64,000 nt of DNA. Source: Bacteroidota bacterium. GTDB lineage: Bacteria; Bacteroidota; Bacteroidia; Cytophagales; Cyclobacteriaceae. Below are positions 1 to 8,173 of the stretch, piece by piece. The notes under the pieces were generated by a model, which ran no database searches, had not been told where the DNA came from, and was given only the letters and a program-made list of their open reading frames with translations. Numbering within the stretch: the stretch's first letter is position 1; each line of letters begins with the position of its first letter. Location: assembly GCA_018267195.1 (NCBI GenBank), contig JAFDYY010000009.1, positions 1 to 64,000 on the forward strand, read 5' to 3'. Made by a program: the position numbers and the translations under genes.

Positions 1-11
1 TTTCGCATCTT

Positions 12-35
12 GTTTACACGTTAATTCGTGTAAAC
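12..35. repeat. Perfect 9-bp inverted repeat, hairpin or operator
   Basis: GTTTACACG and its exact reverse complement CGTGTAAAC are separated by 6 nt (TTAATT). There is no T-run on either side, so it does not look like an intrinsic terminator. It lies about 105 nt beyond the stop of the minus-strand kinase operon. It could be an operator for a gene left of the window or an RNA 3'-end structure. The half site GTTTACACG recurs once, at 15348-15356, in another gene-free stretch. The rest of 1-141 shows nothing recognisable. Confidence 0.5.
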
Positions 36-141
36 CTATTTCAGGACGAGACATTGGGCAGATGATGCATCCCGAATGTATAATCTGGGTTAAAAAATTA
101 AAATAGTTTGGAATAAAAAAGAGCGGTGGCAGGTGTAAATT

Positions 142-1134
142 TTATCCTCTAAACTCGCTCAATATTTTTTCGGTTTCACTTTTCGTTAACCGAGGGCCCC
201 ATTGTTTTACCACATGCGATGATGCCAACGAGGCCAGTTTACCCGAGCCGGCAAAACTGTGGCCATGGGTAATTCCATACAAAAAAGCACCGGCAAACAT
301 ATCACCCGCTCCGTTGGTGTCAATAGCTTTTACCGGGTAGGGCTCAATATCTACAAACGTATCGCCATCAAATACAAGCGCTCCGTTAGCGCCTTTCGTA
401 ATAATAAATTTTTTAGCTGATTGCTTCAGTTTTTCTCTTGCTTCAATCACCGAATGGGTGCCTGTAAAAATCATAGCTTCTTCTTCATTACAAAAGAGTA
501 AATCTACGCTGGCGCCTACTACTTCTTCCATTTGCTTGGAAAAGTATTTTACCATACTGGAGTCAGAGAAAGTAAGCACTACATCAACCTTGTTGCGCTC
601 AGCTATTCGCTTGGCATTTATCAACGCTTCCTGCCCTTTGGGGCTGGCCACCAGATAGCCTTCGAGGTAAACGCATTTTGAATTTTTAATAGCCTCTTCA
701 TTCAGGTGTTCGGGCGATAAAAAAGAACTCACACCTAAAAAAGTATTCATCGTACGCTGGGCATCGGGCGAGGTCATTACCAGGCAACGGCCGGAATGCC
801 CGGGTGGACAATTTTCGTATTTTAAATCAGTTTGTACTCCGTGTGTTTTTAAATCTTCTAAAAAGAATTTGCCTAACTCATCTTGTGCTACCAAGCAAGA
901 GTAAAAGCTTTTCCCGCCCAATTGACTTAAGGCCACCACTGTATTTCCTGCTGAACCGCCACCGCTTAGGCGACTTTTGTGCATATCGATGGCGGCCATT
1001 AAATGAAGCTGGCGTTTTTCATCCACCAAGGTCATTACCCCTTTTTCAATATTATTAGTTTCAAAAAAAGAATGATCAACCTCTGTAACAATATCTACTA
1101 TGGCATTCCCTATACCGAAAACATCGTATTTCAT
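142..1134 (-). CDS. PfkB-family carbohydrate/adenosine kinase
   Basis: Predicted ATP-dependent kinase of the ribokinase (PfkB) fold, of the type usually annotated as adenosine kinase in this phylum. The first PfkB signature is at residues 58-88 (GGGSAGNT, then LGG). The second is DTNGAGDMFAGAF at 272-284, where Asp278 of GAGD is the expected catalytic base and the glycines form the anion hole. The length of 330 aa is normal for the family. It starts at ATG 1134 and is the last gene of a five-gene minus-strand operon, 29 nt behind a small unknown gene. The fold and kinase class are certain; adenosine as the substrate is inferred from overall resemblance, and another nucleoside or sugar is possible. 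Confidence 0.85.
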   Translation of the reverse strand: MKYDVFGIGNAIVDIVTEVDHSFFETNNIEKGVMTLVDEKRQLHLMAAIDMHKSRLSGGGSAGNTVVALSQLGGKSFYSCLVAQDELGKFFLEDLKTHGVQTDLKYENCPPGHSGRCLVMTSPDAQRTMNTFLGVSSFLSPEHLNEEAIKNSKCVYLEGYLVASPKGQEALINAKRIAERNKVDVVLTFSDSSMVKYFSKQMEEVVGASVDLLFCNEEEAMIFTGTHSVIEAREKLKQSAKKFIITKGANGALVFDGDTFVDIEPYPVKAIDTNGAGDMFAGAFLYGITHGHSFAGSGKLASLASSHVVKQWGPRLTKSETEKILSEFRG

Positions 1135-1163
1135 TTGATTCTAAAATTTATTTCGTAAGTAGT

Positions 1164-1526
1164 TTATTCTTCCCCGGCAAATGTTTGAACAATAAAATCA
1201 ACCTGATGTGGGTCTTGCGATTCGGCATAGTAAGCGATACACCCATTCTGGCCCCACTTGGCTTGCTCGGTAGATGCCCACTTGTTAGCCGAGGCAATTT
1301 GATTAATATTATTGTGCGAATCGCACAGCAATACAGTAATAATTACCGGCCATTCATTTGAATTACTGATAAACTTAAACCCTTCCTTAATATGTTTGGC
1401 TTGTGCCAGTTTTTTCCATTCAAAAATCTGTGCTACCAAAGGTATTTCATGATGTACCTTATTCAAGAAGGCCTGAACTCTACCTATTTCCGGATGCCTG
1501 CTTTTTAATAGTATTTTTTCTTTCAT
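1164..1526 (-). CDS. Conserved-context hypothetical protein, 120 aa
   Basis: I do not recognise a family. The protein is soluble-looking, with no signal peptide or membrane segment, and is lysine-rich at the N-terminus (MKEKILLKSRHPEIG). It has four tryptophans and a C-terminal part with CIAYYAESQDPHQVDF. It sits 15 nt downstream of the lytic transglycosylase gene and 29 nt upstream of the kinase gene on the same strand, so it is almost certainly co-transcribed with both. It has a clean ATG start at 1526. Codon use looks like that of its neighbours. Function unknown. Confidence 0.75.
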   Translation of the reverse strand: MKEKILLKSRHPEIGRVQAFLNKVHHEIPLVAQIFEWKKLAQAKHIKEGFKFISNSNEWPVIITVLLCDSHNNINQIASANKWASTEQAKWGQNGCIAYYAESQDPHQVDFIVQTFAGEE

Positions 1527-1541
1527 TCTATATTCTGCCGC

Positions 1542-2843
1542 TTAGCGAATGCCGTCTGTGTGGCTGTCGGCAGCCGGAATAGAGGAAGAGGTAACGGTGG
1601 GTTTGAGAGGAGGTTCTCCCTTTTCAATGCGCGGCTCCATCCAAATAATCAGGCGTTGGCCGGTTCGAATCAAATTACCATTCAGGTTATTCCATTCGCG
1701 AAGATGGCGCACGCTCACACCAAACCGATGGGCAATCGTACTCAGGGCATCGCCATACCGAACATAATAAACATCCTGATCGCGACCATACGTACCGTTG
1801 CTCATGGCCTTGGCTATGGCTTCCCACTCTTTCTTTTTGGAGGCCGTGGAGTCGAGCACCGTTTTTCTTTTCTGGATTAGATTTTCTTTAGCTATCAAAG
1901 GAATTTTAATAGTGCGCACTTTTCCATCATCAGGAATGGCATTTTTTTTAATTCCGGGGTTTAGGTTTTGTAAATCTTCGGCACAGGTATTAGTGAGATG
2001 AGCGAAGGTGTCGAAATGAAAAAACTGGTTTACCGAAAGCGTATCGTTCGGGATAACCTGTTCGCGCGCGATTTCATGAATGTTGTGGTCAGCCGCATAA
2101 TTTACGGCATAGATGATGGCAATATATTGAGGTACATACGAGCGGGTTTCGCGCGGCAAAAAATTATAAATTTCCCAAAATGTTTTTTTGTGGCCCGACC
2201 TGCGGATGGCTCGCTGCACGGTACCCGGCCCGGAGTTGTAGGCGGCTAGGGCTAAATGCCAATTATGAAACAAGGAATAAAGTTGCTCTAAATACAAACA
2301 GGCCGCTTCGGTAGCTTTCTCGGGATCTTGCCTGTCATCGGTAAACCAATCGTGCCGCAGGCCAAATGTTCGTCCTGTGTACGACATAAATTGCCACAGC
2401 CCTACAGCCCGTGCGCGGGAAGTGGCCCGTGGGTTTAATCCGGATTCGATAATGGAAAGATATTTCAGTTCTTCCGGGAGGTTATGCTCTTTTAGTTTCT
2501 TTTCGAACAGCGGAAAATACAAATCTTTTTTTCGTAGCACCATGCGCACATACTCCCGGTCGCGCACCAAAAAATAATCAATAAAGCCTTGAATTTTTCC
2601 GTTATAATCGAGAGGTATTTCTTGTTGTAAGCAGCTCAGCCGGTCGGCAATCAGCTCGGGGGTTTCATCTGCCGGTATAAACTCCAAGTTAGAGGGCATC
2701 ACTACCCATTCGGTTTTTACCGTATCGCGCACAATTACCGAGTCGGCCACGGGTGCTTGTGCCACGACAATTGAATCTTTCGTTTCATGCTGAGCCTTAA
2801 GCAGAACCGGAATAAATAACAGTATGGTAAAAATCTTTCTCAA
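1542..2843 (-). CDS. mltD: MltD-like lytic transglycosylase with LysM domain
   Basis: Exported murein hydrolase cleaving the glycan strand with formation of anhydro-muramic ends. A signal peptide covers residues 1-17 (hydrophobic, ending LLKAQ). The SLT domain spans about 105-230, with catalytic Glu133 in IIESGLNP, then the family motifs GLWQFM (148-153) and ALAAYNSGPG (198-207). A single C-terminal LysM domain lies at about 358-402 (YYVRYGDALSTIA), and the tail is Pro/Ser-rich. MltD of E. coli has two LysM repeats, so this form is shorter. The start is TTG at 2843, overlapping the gatA stop as TTGA; no ATG exists before the signal peptide. Translational coupling to gatA is likely. Confidence 0.88.
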   Translation of the reverse strand: MRKIFTILLFIPVLLKAQHETKDSIVVAQAPVADSVIVRDTVKTEWVVMPSNLEFIPADETPELIADRLSCLQQEIPLDYNGKIQGFIDYFLVRDREYVRMVLRKKDLYFPLFEKKLKEHNLPEELKYLSIIESGLNPRATSRARAVGLWQFMSYTGRTFGLRHDWFTDDRQDPEKATEAACLYLEQLYSLFHNWHLALAAYNSGPGTVQRAIRRSGHKKTFWEIYNFLPRETRSYVPQYIAIIYAVNYAADHNIHEIAREQVIPNDTLSVNQFFHFDTFAHLTNTCAEDLQNLNPGIKKNAIPDDGKVRTIKIPLIAKENLIQKRKTVLDSTASKKKEWEAIAKAMSNGTYGRDQDVYYVRYGDALSTIAHRFGVSVRHLREWNNLNGNLIRTGQRLIIWMEPRIEKGEPPLKPTVTSSSIPAADSHTDGIR

Positions 2844-4270
2844 TGCGGCCGTTGATCTAAAATAGTTTTTGAAAATTTTAGCAATTTACATTCTTCAAAG
2901 TCATCTGCCAAAAGTTGAAGCCCCACCGGCAATCCTTGTTTATCTTCTCCGCAGGGTATAGAGATGGCCGGAATGCCTGCTACATTAGCCTGAACTGAAA
3001 ATAAATCGGCTAAATACATTTCGACCGGATCGGATGAATGTTCGCCTATTTTAAATGCAGTGGTGGGCGTGGTGGGCATCAGAATAAAATCGTAGTGCGC
3101 AAAAATTTTTTTCATCTGATCTCGTATAAGCCTGCGCACTTTCTGTGCCTTGGTGTAATACGCATCATAGTAGCTGGCGCTCAATACAAAAGTACCCAGC
3201 ATTATTCTGCGTTGCACTTCTTTGCCAAACCCTTCGCTGCGGGTTTTTTTATACAATGACGAAAGATCTTTTGTGTGAGGGCTTCGATAGCCGAATCGCA
3301 CGCCATCGTAGCGCGACAAATTAGAGCTTGCCTCGGCCGTTGCTAAAATGTAATATGTGGGTAGCACGTATTCATTCAACGGAAAATTAATCGGCTCAAC
3401 TACGTACTGATCCGATTTTAATTTTTGAATAGTATCGGTGAATATCGATTTTATTTCTTCTTGCAGTGAGTCGCTTTCTATATTTTCCCTGAAGTAGGCT
3501 ATCTTAAATTTCTTTTGATGCGTATAGATTTCGGTGGAATAAGAAGGAACTTCTTTTCTTGACACGGTACTATCCATCTCATCGGCTCCGGCTATCACTT
3601 CCAAAACAAGAGCGATGTCTTCAACATGATTTGCCAAAATACCGATGCAATCAAATGACGAAGCGTACGCAGCCAGCCCATAGCGTGAAATGCGAGAATA
3701 CGTTGGCTTAAGGCCCACTAATCCGCAGAAAGCAGCAGGCTGCCGCACAGAGCCTCCGGTATCGGTGCCCAACGAAACCTGACACATACCCGCTTGCACC
3801 GCTACGGCCGAGCCGCCCGATGAACCGCCCGATACGCGACTGTTATCGAGATCGTTGAGCACCGGGGCGAAAGCTGAATTTTCATTGGATGAACCCATCC
3901 CAAATTCATCACAATTTTGCCGGCCAATAATAATAGCATCTTCATCAAGCAGCCGCTGAACGGCCGTGGCATTAAACTGAGAAATGAAACCGCTTAATAT
4001 TTTACTGCTGCCCTGCAGCGGATGATCTTTATAACAAAGAAGATCTTTTATGCCCACTACTAAACCGGCCAATTTACCGGCTGTATGGTTTTTTATTTTT
4101 TGGTCAACCTCAATGGCCCGTGCGATGGCTTCGTTTCCATAAACACTGAGGAAAGCATTAAGACTATTTTTTTGATCAATAACAGCAAGATGATTCTTTA
4201 TCAACTCAACACAGGTGAGTTGACCTTCCTCTAACTGTTTGCGGATTTGGGAATATGAACGGTGCTGCAA
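2840..4270 (-). CDS. gatA: Glutamyl-/aspartyl-tRNA amidotransferase subunit A
   Basis: Amidase-signature enzyme that releases ammonia from glutamine to convert misacylated Glu-tRNA(Gln) or Asp-tRNA(Asn), acting with GatB and GatC, which are not in this window. The catalytic triad is visible: Lys75 in VGIKDLL, cis-Ser150 in SGGSSGGS and nucleophile Ser174 in GTDTGGS, followed by GLVGLKPTYSRISRYG. The length of 476 aa is normal. The start must be TTG at 4270, because the tatA stop lies in the same frame only two sense codons upstream. The last 4 nt overlap the lytic transglycosylase start. A generic amidase is the alternative, but the motif context favours GatA. Confidence 0.9.
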   Translation of the reverse strand: MQHRSYSQIRKQLEEGQLTCVELIKNHLAVIDQKNSLNAFLSVYGNEAIARAIEVDQKIKNHTAGKLAGLVVGIKDLLCYKDHPLQGSSKILSGFISQFNATAVQRLLDEDAIIIGRQNCDEFGMGSSNENSAFAPVLNDLDNSRVSGGSSGGSAVAVQAGMCQVSLGTDTGGSVRQPAAFCGLVGLKPTYSRISRYGLAAYASSFDCIGILANHVEDIALVLEVIAGADEMDSTVSRKEVPSYSTEIYTHQKKFKIAYFRENIESDSLQEEIKSIFTDTIQKLKSDQYVVEPINFPLNEYVLPTYYILATAEASSNLSRYDGVRFGYRSPHTKDLSSLYKKTRSEGFGKEVQRRIMLGTFVLSASYYDAYYTKAQKVRRLIRDQMKKIFAHYDFILMPTTPTTAFKIGEHSSDPVEMYLADLFSVQANVAGIPAISIPCGEDKQGLPVGLQLLADDFEECKLLKFSKTILDQRPH

Positions 4271-4276
4271 CCGGAA

Positions 4277-4486
4277 TTACTTCTCTTCGATTTTGGGCAT
4301 TTCTTTGCCCGCATCGTCCACTTCTTTCTTTACGTCTTTTACGGCATCCTTAAATTCGCGGATACCTTTCCCCAAGCCTTTGGCAAATTCAGGAATCTTT
4401 TTGGCTCCAAAAAAAACCAATACAAATAAACCGATTACAACCCACTCCATGGCACCGGGCATTCCTATCAAAAAGATTACGTTCAT
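4277..4486 (-). CDS. tatA: Sec-independent translocase subunit TatA
   Basis: Small pore-forming component of the twin-arginine export system. It has one N-terminal membrane helix at about residues 11-27 (AMEWVVIGLFVLVFFGA), the conserved FGAKKIPE hinge, then an amphipathic helix (FAKGLGKGIREFKDAV) and a short charged tail. The 69 aa are typical of TatA and too short for TatB. It is the first gene of the operon running to the kinase at 142. The stop TAA is followed after TTC CGG by the TTG start of gatA in the same reading frame. Confidence 0.93.
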   Translation of the reverse strand: MNVIFLIGMPGAMEWVVIGLFVLVFFGAKKIPEFAKGLGKGIREFKDAVKDVKKEVDDAGKEMPKIEEK

Positions 4487-4554
4487 AGCAATTATTTAAG
4501 TCTGTAAAAATAAGGAAATTTATCGAATACTTCTGTAGAAAATACTTTTAACGT

Positions 4555-5082
4555 TTAATCCTCTACCTCTACTATCATTTCAATTTCTACGGCAATGTTA
4601 GACGGCAACATATACATGCCAACGGCCGAGCGCGCATGTTTTCCCTTCTCACCGAAAACGGAAACCATCAAGTCAGAAAAGCCATTGATTACCTTGGGTT
4701 GGTCGGTAAAGGTATCGGTACAGTTTACCATGCCCATTACTTTTACTATTCGCTTTACTTTGTTGAGATCGCCCACTTCTGCCTTCAGCGTACTAAGCAA
4801 AGCAATGCCTGTTTGTTTGGCGGCTTCCCGGCCTTGTTCAAGGGTTAAATCTTTTCCTACTTTACCCTGTATATGGGTATTGTCGGCACGTGTGGGGCCA
4901 TGGCCGGCAAAAAACAATAAATTACCACTACGCACTACCTTTACATAGCTGCCCATAGCCGGGGTGGGGGCGTAAAGTTCTATCCCCAAATCTTTCAGTT
5001 TTTTGTCGAAATCAATTTTCTGTGTCCACCCAAAGGCCGGTAGCAACAGAAAAAGAATAAGAATAAGAGTAAGTTTTTTCAT
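4555..5082 (-). CDS. Exported RidA/YjgF-family protein
   Basis: RidA-family proteins hydrolyse reactive enamine/imine intermediates such as 2-aminoacrylate. The C-terminal signature ARSAVGMYMLPSNIAVEIE (about 151-169) contains the family arginine and glutamate. Unlike classical cytosolic RidA (about 130 aa), this 175-aa protein begins with a clear signal peptide (residues 1-20, KKLTLILILFLLLPAFGWTQ), so it should act in the periplasm. It starts at ATG 5082, divergent from tag with 79 nt between. It lies 68 nt upstream of tatA on the same strand and I see no terminator in that gap. The substrate is unknown. Confidence 0.85.
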   Translation of the reverse strand: MKKLTLILILFLLLPAFGWTQKIDFDKKLKDLGIELYAPTPAMGSYVKVVRSGNLLFFAGHGPTRADNTHIQGKVGKDLTLEQGREAAKQTGIALLSTLKAEVGDLNKVKRIVKVMGMVNCTDTFTDQPKVINGFSDLMVSVFGEKGKHARSAVGMYMLPSNIAVEIEMIVEVED

Positions 5083-5161
5083 ATAATTTTAGGGTCATCG
5101 TTCCCTTGTGATAAGATAGGGAAGGTAACAACAATTTTGATTTTTGTTAGTAAACTTTTTT

Positions 5162-5728
5162 ATGGACAAAAAAACACGTTGCCCTTGGTGCCTGAAGTTT
5201 GAGAAGTATGTTCGCTACCACGATGAAGAGTGGGGTGTACCCGTACATAACGATCAAAAACATTTTGAATTTCTGATCTTAGAAGGAGCACAGGCAGGCT
5301 TGAGTTGGAGTACCATATTAAACAAACGCGAAGGCTACCAAAAGAATTTTGCCGGTTTTGATCCGGCAAAAGTAGCCCGCTTCACAACAAAAAAAATTGA
5401 AAAGATTTTAACCGATCCCGGTATTGTGCGCAACTCATTGAAGGTGCATGCGGCTGTAAATAATGCCAAACGGTTTCTGGAAGTACAAAAGGAATTTGGT
5501 TCTTTCGATCAGTACATTTGGGGATTTGTTAACCACCAGCCCAAAGTAAACCAATGGAAAAGGTTGAAGCAAGTTCCGGCTACTTCTAAAGAATCGGATG
5601 CGCTAAGTAAAGATTTAATCAAACGAGGATTCAAGTTCGTGGGGAGCACCGTTATGTATGCTCACTTACAGGCTTGCGGGCTGATTAACGACCACTTGGT
5701 CGATTGCTTCCGTTACCGCGAAGTATAA
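5162..5728 (+). CDS. tag: DNA-3-methyladenine glycosylase I
   Basis: Base-excision repair enzyme removing 3-methyladenine. It aligns throughout with E. coli Tag: zinc ligands Cys7 and His20 near the N-terminus, His and Cys of NDHLVDC near the C-terminus, the LEGAQAGLSW motif with the base-recognition Glu, FVNHQP, and the GFKFVGSTVMYAHLQACGL core. An in-frame TTG lies 18 nt upstream, but ATG 5162 gives the usual N-terminus (MDKKTRCPWC). It is convergent with recQ with only 2 nt between stops, so no terminator can sit between them. Confidence 0.93.
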   Translation: MDKKTRCPWCLKFEKYVRYHDEEWGVPVHNDQKHFEFLILEGAQAGLSWSTILNKREGYQKNFAGFDPAKVARFTTKKIEKILTDPGIVRNSLKVHAAVNNAKRFLEVQKEFGSFDQYIWGFVNHQPKVNQWKRLKQVPATSKESDALSKDLIKRGFKFVGSTVMYAHLQACGLINDHLVDCFRYREV

Positions 5729-5730
5729 AC

Positions 5731-7914
5731 TTAATTGGCGTATTCGCTTAAAAATTTCATGCGCATCAGGCGCACATCTTCTTCGCTGTAATTTGGCAAT
5801 TCAGCTACGGCAGATTCAATGCTGTCGGTTTCGCTGTTAAGAAAGTAATCGTAGATTTCTTCCTGCTTGCCTTCATCAAGCACTTCGTCAATGTAATAAT
5901 CTACATTTAGTTTGGTGCCGCTGTTAATAATGTTTTCCATTTCGGTAAGCAATTCATCAAAAGAGAGCGCTTTGCTTTCGGCAATTTCATCCAGATCTAC
6001 CTTGCGGTCTATCTGCTGAATAATGAAAATTTTAATTTTCGATTTATTAACAGACGATTTCACCACTACTTCGGCCGCGGTTTCAATGTCATTATCGTCA
6101 ACGTATTTTTGGATGAGCTCTAAAAATTCTTTACCAAACTTATTTACCTTGCCCATGCCCACCCCGTTTACGCTTGCCATTTCTTCTTTGGAGGTAGGAT
6201 AAGTAGTGGCCATCTCTTCTAAAGAGGGGTCTTGAAAAATAACGTAGGGGGGAAGGTCTTTTTCTTTCGCCATTTTTTTGCGCAAAGCTTTGAGCATTTC
6301 AAACAGCTTCTCGTCATACGATTTGGAATTGACCGGGGTGCGTTCGCTCGATTCTTCTTCGTCTATGTCGGTAGTAAAATCGTGGTCGCGGGCCAATTCA
6401 ATTTCGTGTGGTTTTTTCAAAAAGGCCAATCCTTTGGGGCTAAGCTTTAGCACGCCAATGTTATCAATATCTTTTTCCAAGTATTGATAGATCAGCGCCT
6501 GCCGGATTACGGATTTCCAGAAGTCGGCATCTTCGGTATCGCCTTTACCATAAATTTTTAAATCGAAATGGCCATAGCTTTTCACATACTCATCTTCCGT
6601 GCCACGAATTACGTTTACCAGATGGGCCAGCCCAAACCGTTCGTTGGTTTGCTTCACGGCTTCGAGGGCAATCTTTACAAACTCCGATCCCTCAAACCGC
6701 TCGCGCGGGTTCGTGCAGTTATCGCACATGCCACAATTTTTACCCTGGTATTCTTCGCCAAAATAGTGGAGCAGCTGCTTGCGCCTGCATACGGGCGATT
6801 CGGCATAAAACTCCATTTCCTGTAACAGAATGCGGGCGTTTTCGCGCTCTTGTACGGATTTATCTTTATTAAATTTTTCCAGTTTATTTAAATCGTTGTG
6901 GCTGTAAAACATCAGGCACAAGCCTTCCAGTCCATCGCGGCCAGCCCGGCCCGTTTCCTGATAGTAGCCCTCCAAAGACTTGGGTACATCATAGTGCACC
7001 ACAAAGCGTACATCGGGTTTATCGATGCCCATGCCAAACGCGATGGTGGCACAAATAATATCTACCTCTTCATTCAAAAAATCGTCTTGGTTTTTCATCC
7101 GCACATCCGGATCGAGGCCGGCATGATAGGGGGCTGCTTTAAACCCGTTTACATTTAGCAACTGGGCAATCTCTTCTACTTTTTTGCGACTCAGGCAATA
7201 GATAATGCCCGACTTTCCTTTATGGTCTTTGAGAAAGCGGATCAGTTGTTTTTTGGTTTCCTTTTTCGGTCGTACTTCGTAATACAGGTTTTTTCGGTTG
7301 AAGGAAGAAATGAACACATCCGCTTCTTCCATTTGCAGATTCTTCTGTATATCCAGTTGTACTTTGGGTGTGGCCGTAGCCGTAAGGGCAATTACATTCA
7401 TATCGCCCAGTTGGGCAATCATCGATTTGATCTTGCGGTATTCCGGGCGGAAATCATGCCCCCACTCGGAAATACAGTGCGCTTCATCTATGGCTACAAA
7501 AGCAATTTTTACTTTTTGCAAAAACTCAATATTCTCTTCTTTAATAAGCGACTCGGGGGCAACATACAGCAGTTTAATTTTTCCGGATACACTGTCTTTT
7601 CGAATACGTGTGATTTCGCCTTTGCTCAGGGTTGAGTTTAAAAAGCGAGCATCGATGCCGTACGCGTTAAGCTGATCTACCTGATTTTTCATCAGGGCAA
7701 TGAGGGGCGAAATAACGATTGCTAATCCTTCGCTTACCATTGCGGGCAGTTGGTAACAGAGCGATTTGCCCGCTCCGGTGGGCATAATTACAAATGTATT
7801 ACGTCCGCTTAAAATGTTCTTTATTACAACTTCCTGATTTCCACGAAAATTACCGTACCCAAATATTTCTTTGAGTTTACCTTTTAATTCATCTTTCTCT
7901 TCGGCTACTACCAT
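5731..7914 (-). CDS. recQ: ATP-dependent DNA helicase RecQ
   Basis: 3'-5' DNA helicase of recombination and fork repair. Domains in order: Walker A MPTGAGKS (Lys at about 50), DEAH box at about 143-146, the aromatic-rich loop ISEWGHDFRPEY, helicase C with YYQETGRAGRDG, the zinc-binding segment ending CGMCDNC, a winged-helix RQC region, an HRDC domain at about 520-600, and a C-terminal extension of about 110 residues resembling the helix-turn-helix found at the end of RecQ in this phylum. I chose ATG 7914 (MVVAEEKDEL, 727 aa); an in-frame TTG at 7923 would add three residues. The 259 nt upstream is shared with manC. Confidence 0.93.
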   Translation of the reverse strand: MVVAEEKDELKGKLKEIFGYGNFRGNQEVVIKNILSGRNTFVIMPTGAGKSLCYQLPAMVSEGLAIVISPLIALMKNQVDQLNAYGIDARFLNSTLSKGEITRIRKDSVSGKIKLLYVAPESLIKEENIEFLQKVKIAFVAIDEAHCISEWGHDFRPEYRKIKSMIAQLGDMNVIALTATATPKVQLDIQKNLQMEEADVFISSFNRKNLYYEVRPKKETKKQLIRFLKDHKGKSGIIYCLSRKKVEEIAQLLNVNGFKAAPYHAGLDPDVRMKNQDDFLNEEVDIICATIAFGMGIDKPDVRFVVHYDVPKSLEGYYQETGRAGRDGLEGLCLMFYSHNDLNKLEKFNKDKSVQERENARILLQEMEFYAESPVCRRKQLLHYFGEEYQGKNCGMCDNCTNPRERFEGSEFVKIALEAVKQTNERFGLAHLVNVIRGTEDEYVKSYGHFDLKIYGKGDTEDADFWKSVIRQALIYQYLEKDIDNIGVLKLSPKGLAFLKKPHEIELARDHDFTTDIDEEESSERTPVNSKSYDEKLFEMLKALRKKMAKEKDLPPYVIFQDPSLEEMATTYPTSKEEMASVNGVGMGKVNKFGKEFLELIQKYVDDNDIETAAEVVVKSSVNKSKIKIFIIQQIDRKVDLDEIAESKALSFDELLTEMENIINSGTKLNVDYYIDEVLDEGKQEEIYDYFLNSETDSIESAVAELPNYSEEDVRLMRMKFLSEYAN

Positions 7915-8124
7915 ATCTGTCAAAATAAAAATTTTTTCAATCGTTTATTATTTCTACAACGGGAAATGAAGATAATAAAAATAAAACGGATGATAGAAAA
8001 GCATGTAAGAAAAAAATTTCTTTTTAACTGAATTTAATTTGCCTCCTCTCCGAATGTCTTTTAACCCTCTACGGTAGCCCGCTTATCTAAAATTTCATTT
8101 TTAAATGGTGTAATTTTTTTTATC

Positions 8125-8154
8125 TTGAGAGAAGTGTGCATTTTTCTATCTTCG
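8125..8154 (+). promoter_or_regulatory. Candidate Bacteroidota promoter for manC
   Basis: TTG at 8125-8127, 19 nt, then TATCTTCG at 8147-8154, which matches TAnnTTTG at all but one fixed position. The start codon is at 8174, so the leader would be only about 15 nt. The downstream octamer TTCGCTCC also occurs upstream of the aminotransferase at 34562. The rest of the recQ-manC gap (7915-8173) is AT-rich and shows no gene. Confidence 0.45.
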
Positions 8155-8173
8155 CTCCTCTTTTTATCCATTC

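Noticed and set aside
5689..5702. CGACCA-CT-TGGTCG palindrome near the end of tag, as a possible recQ terminator
   Set aside because: Inside coding sequence for the zinc-binding NDHLVDC, a 2-nt centre and no T-run downstream on either strand.
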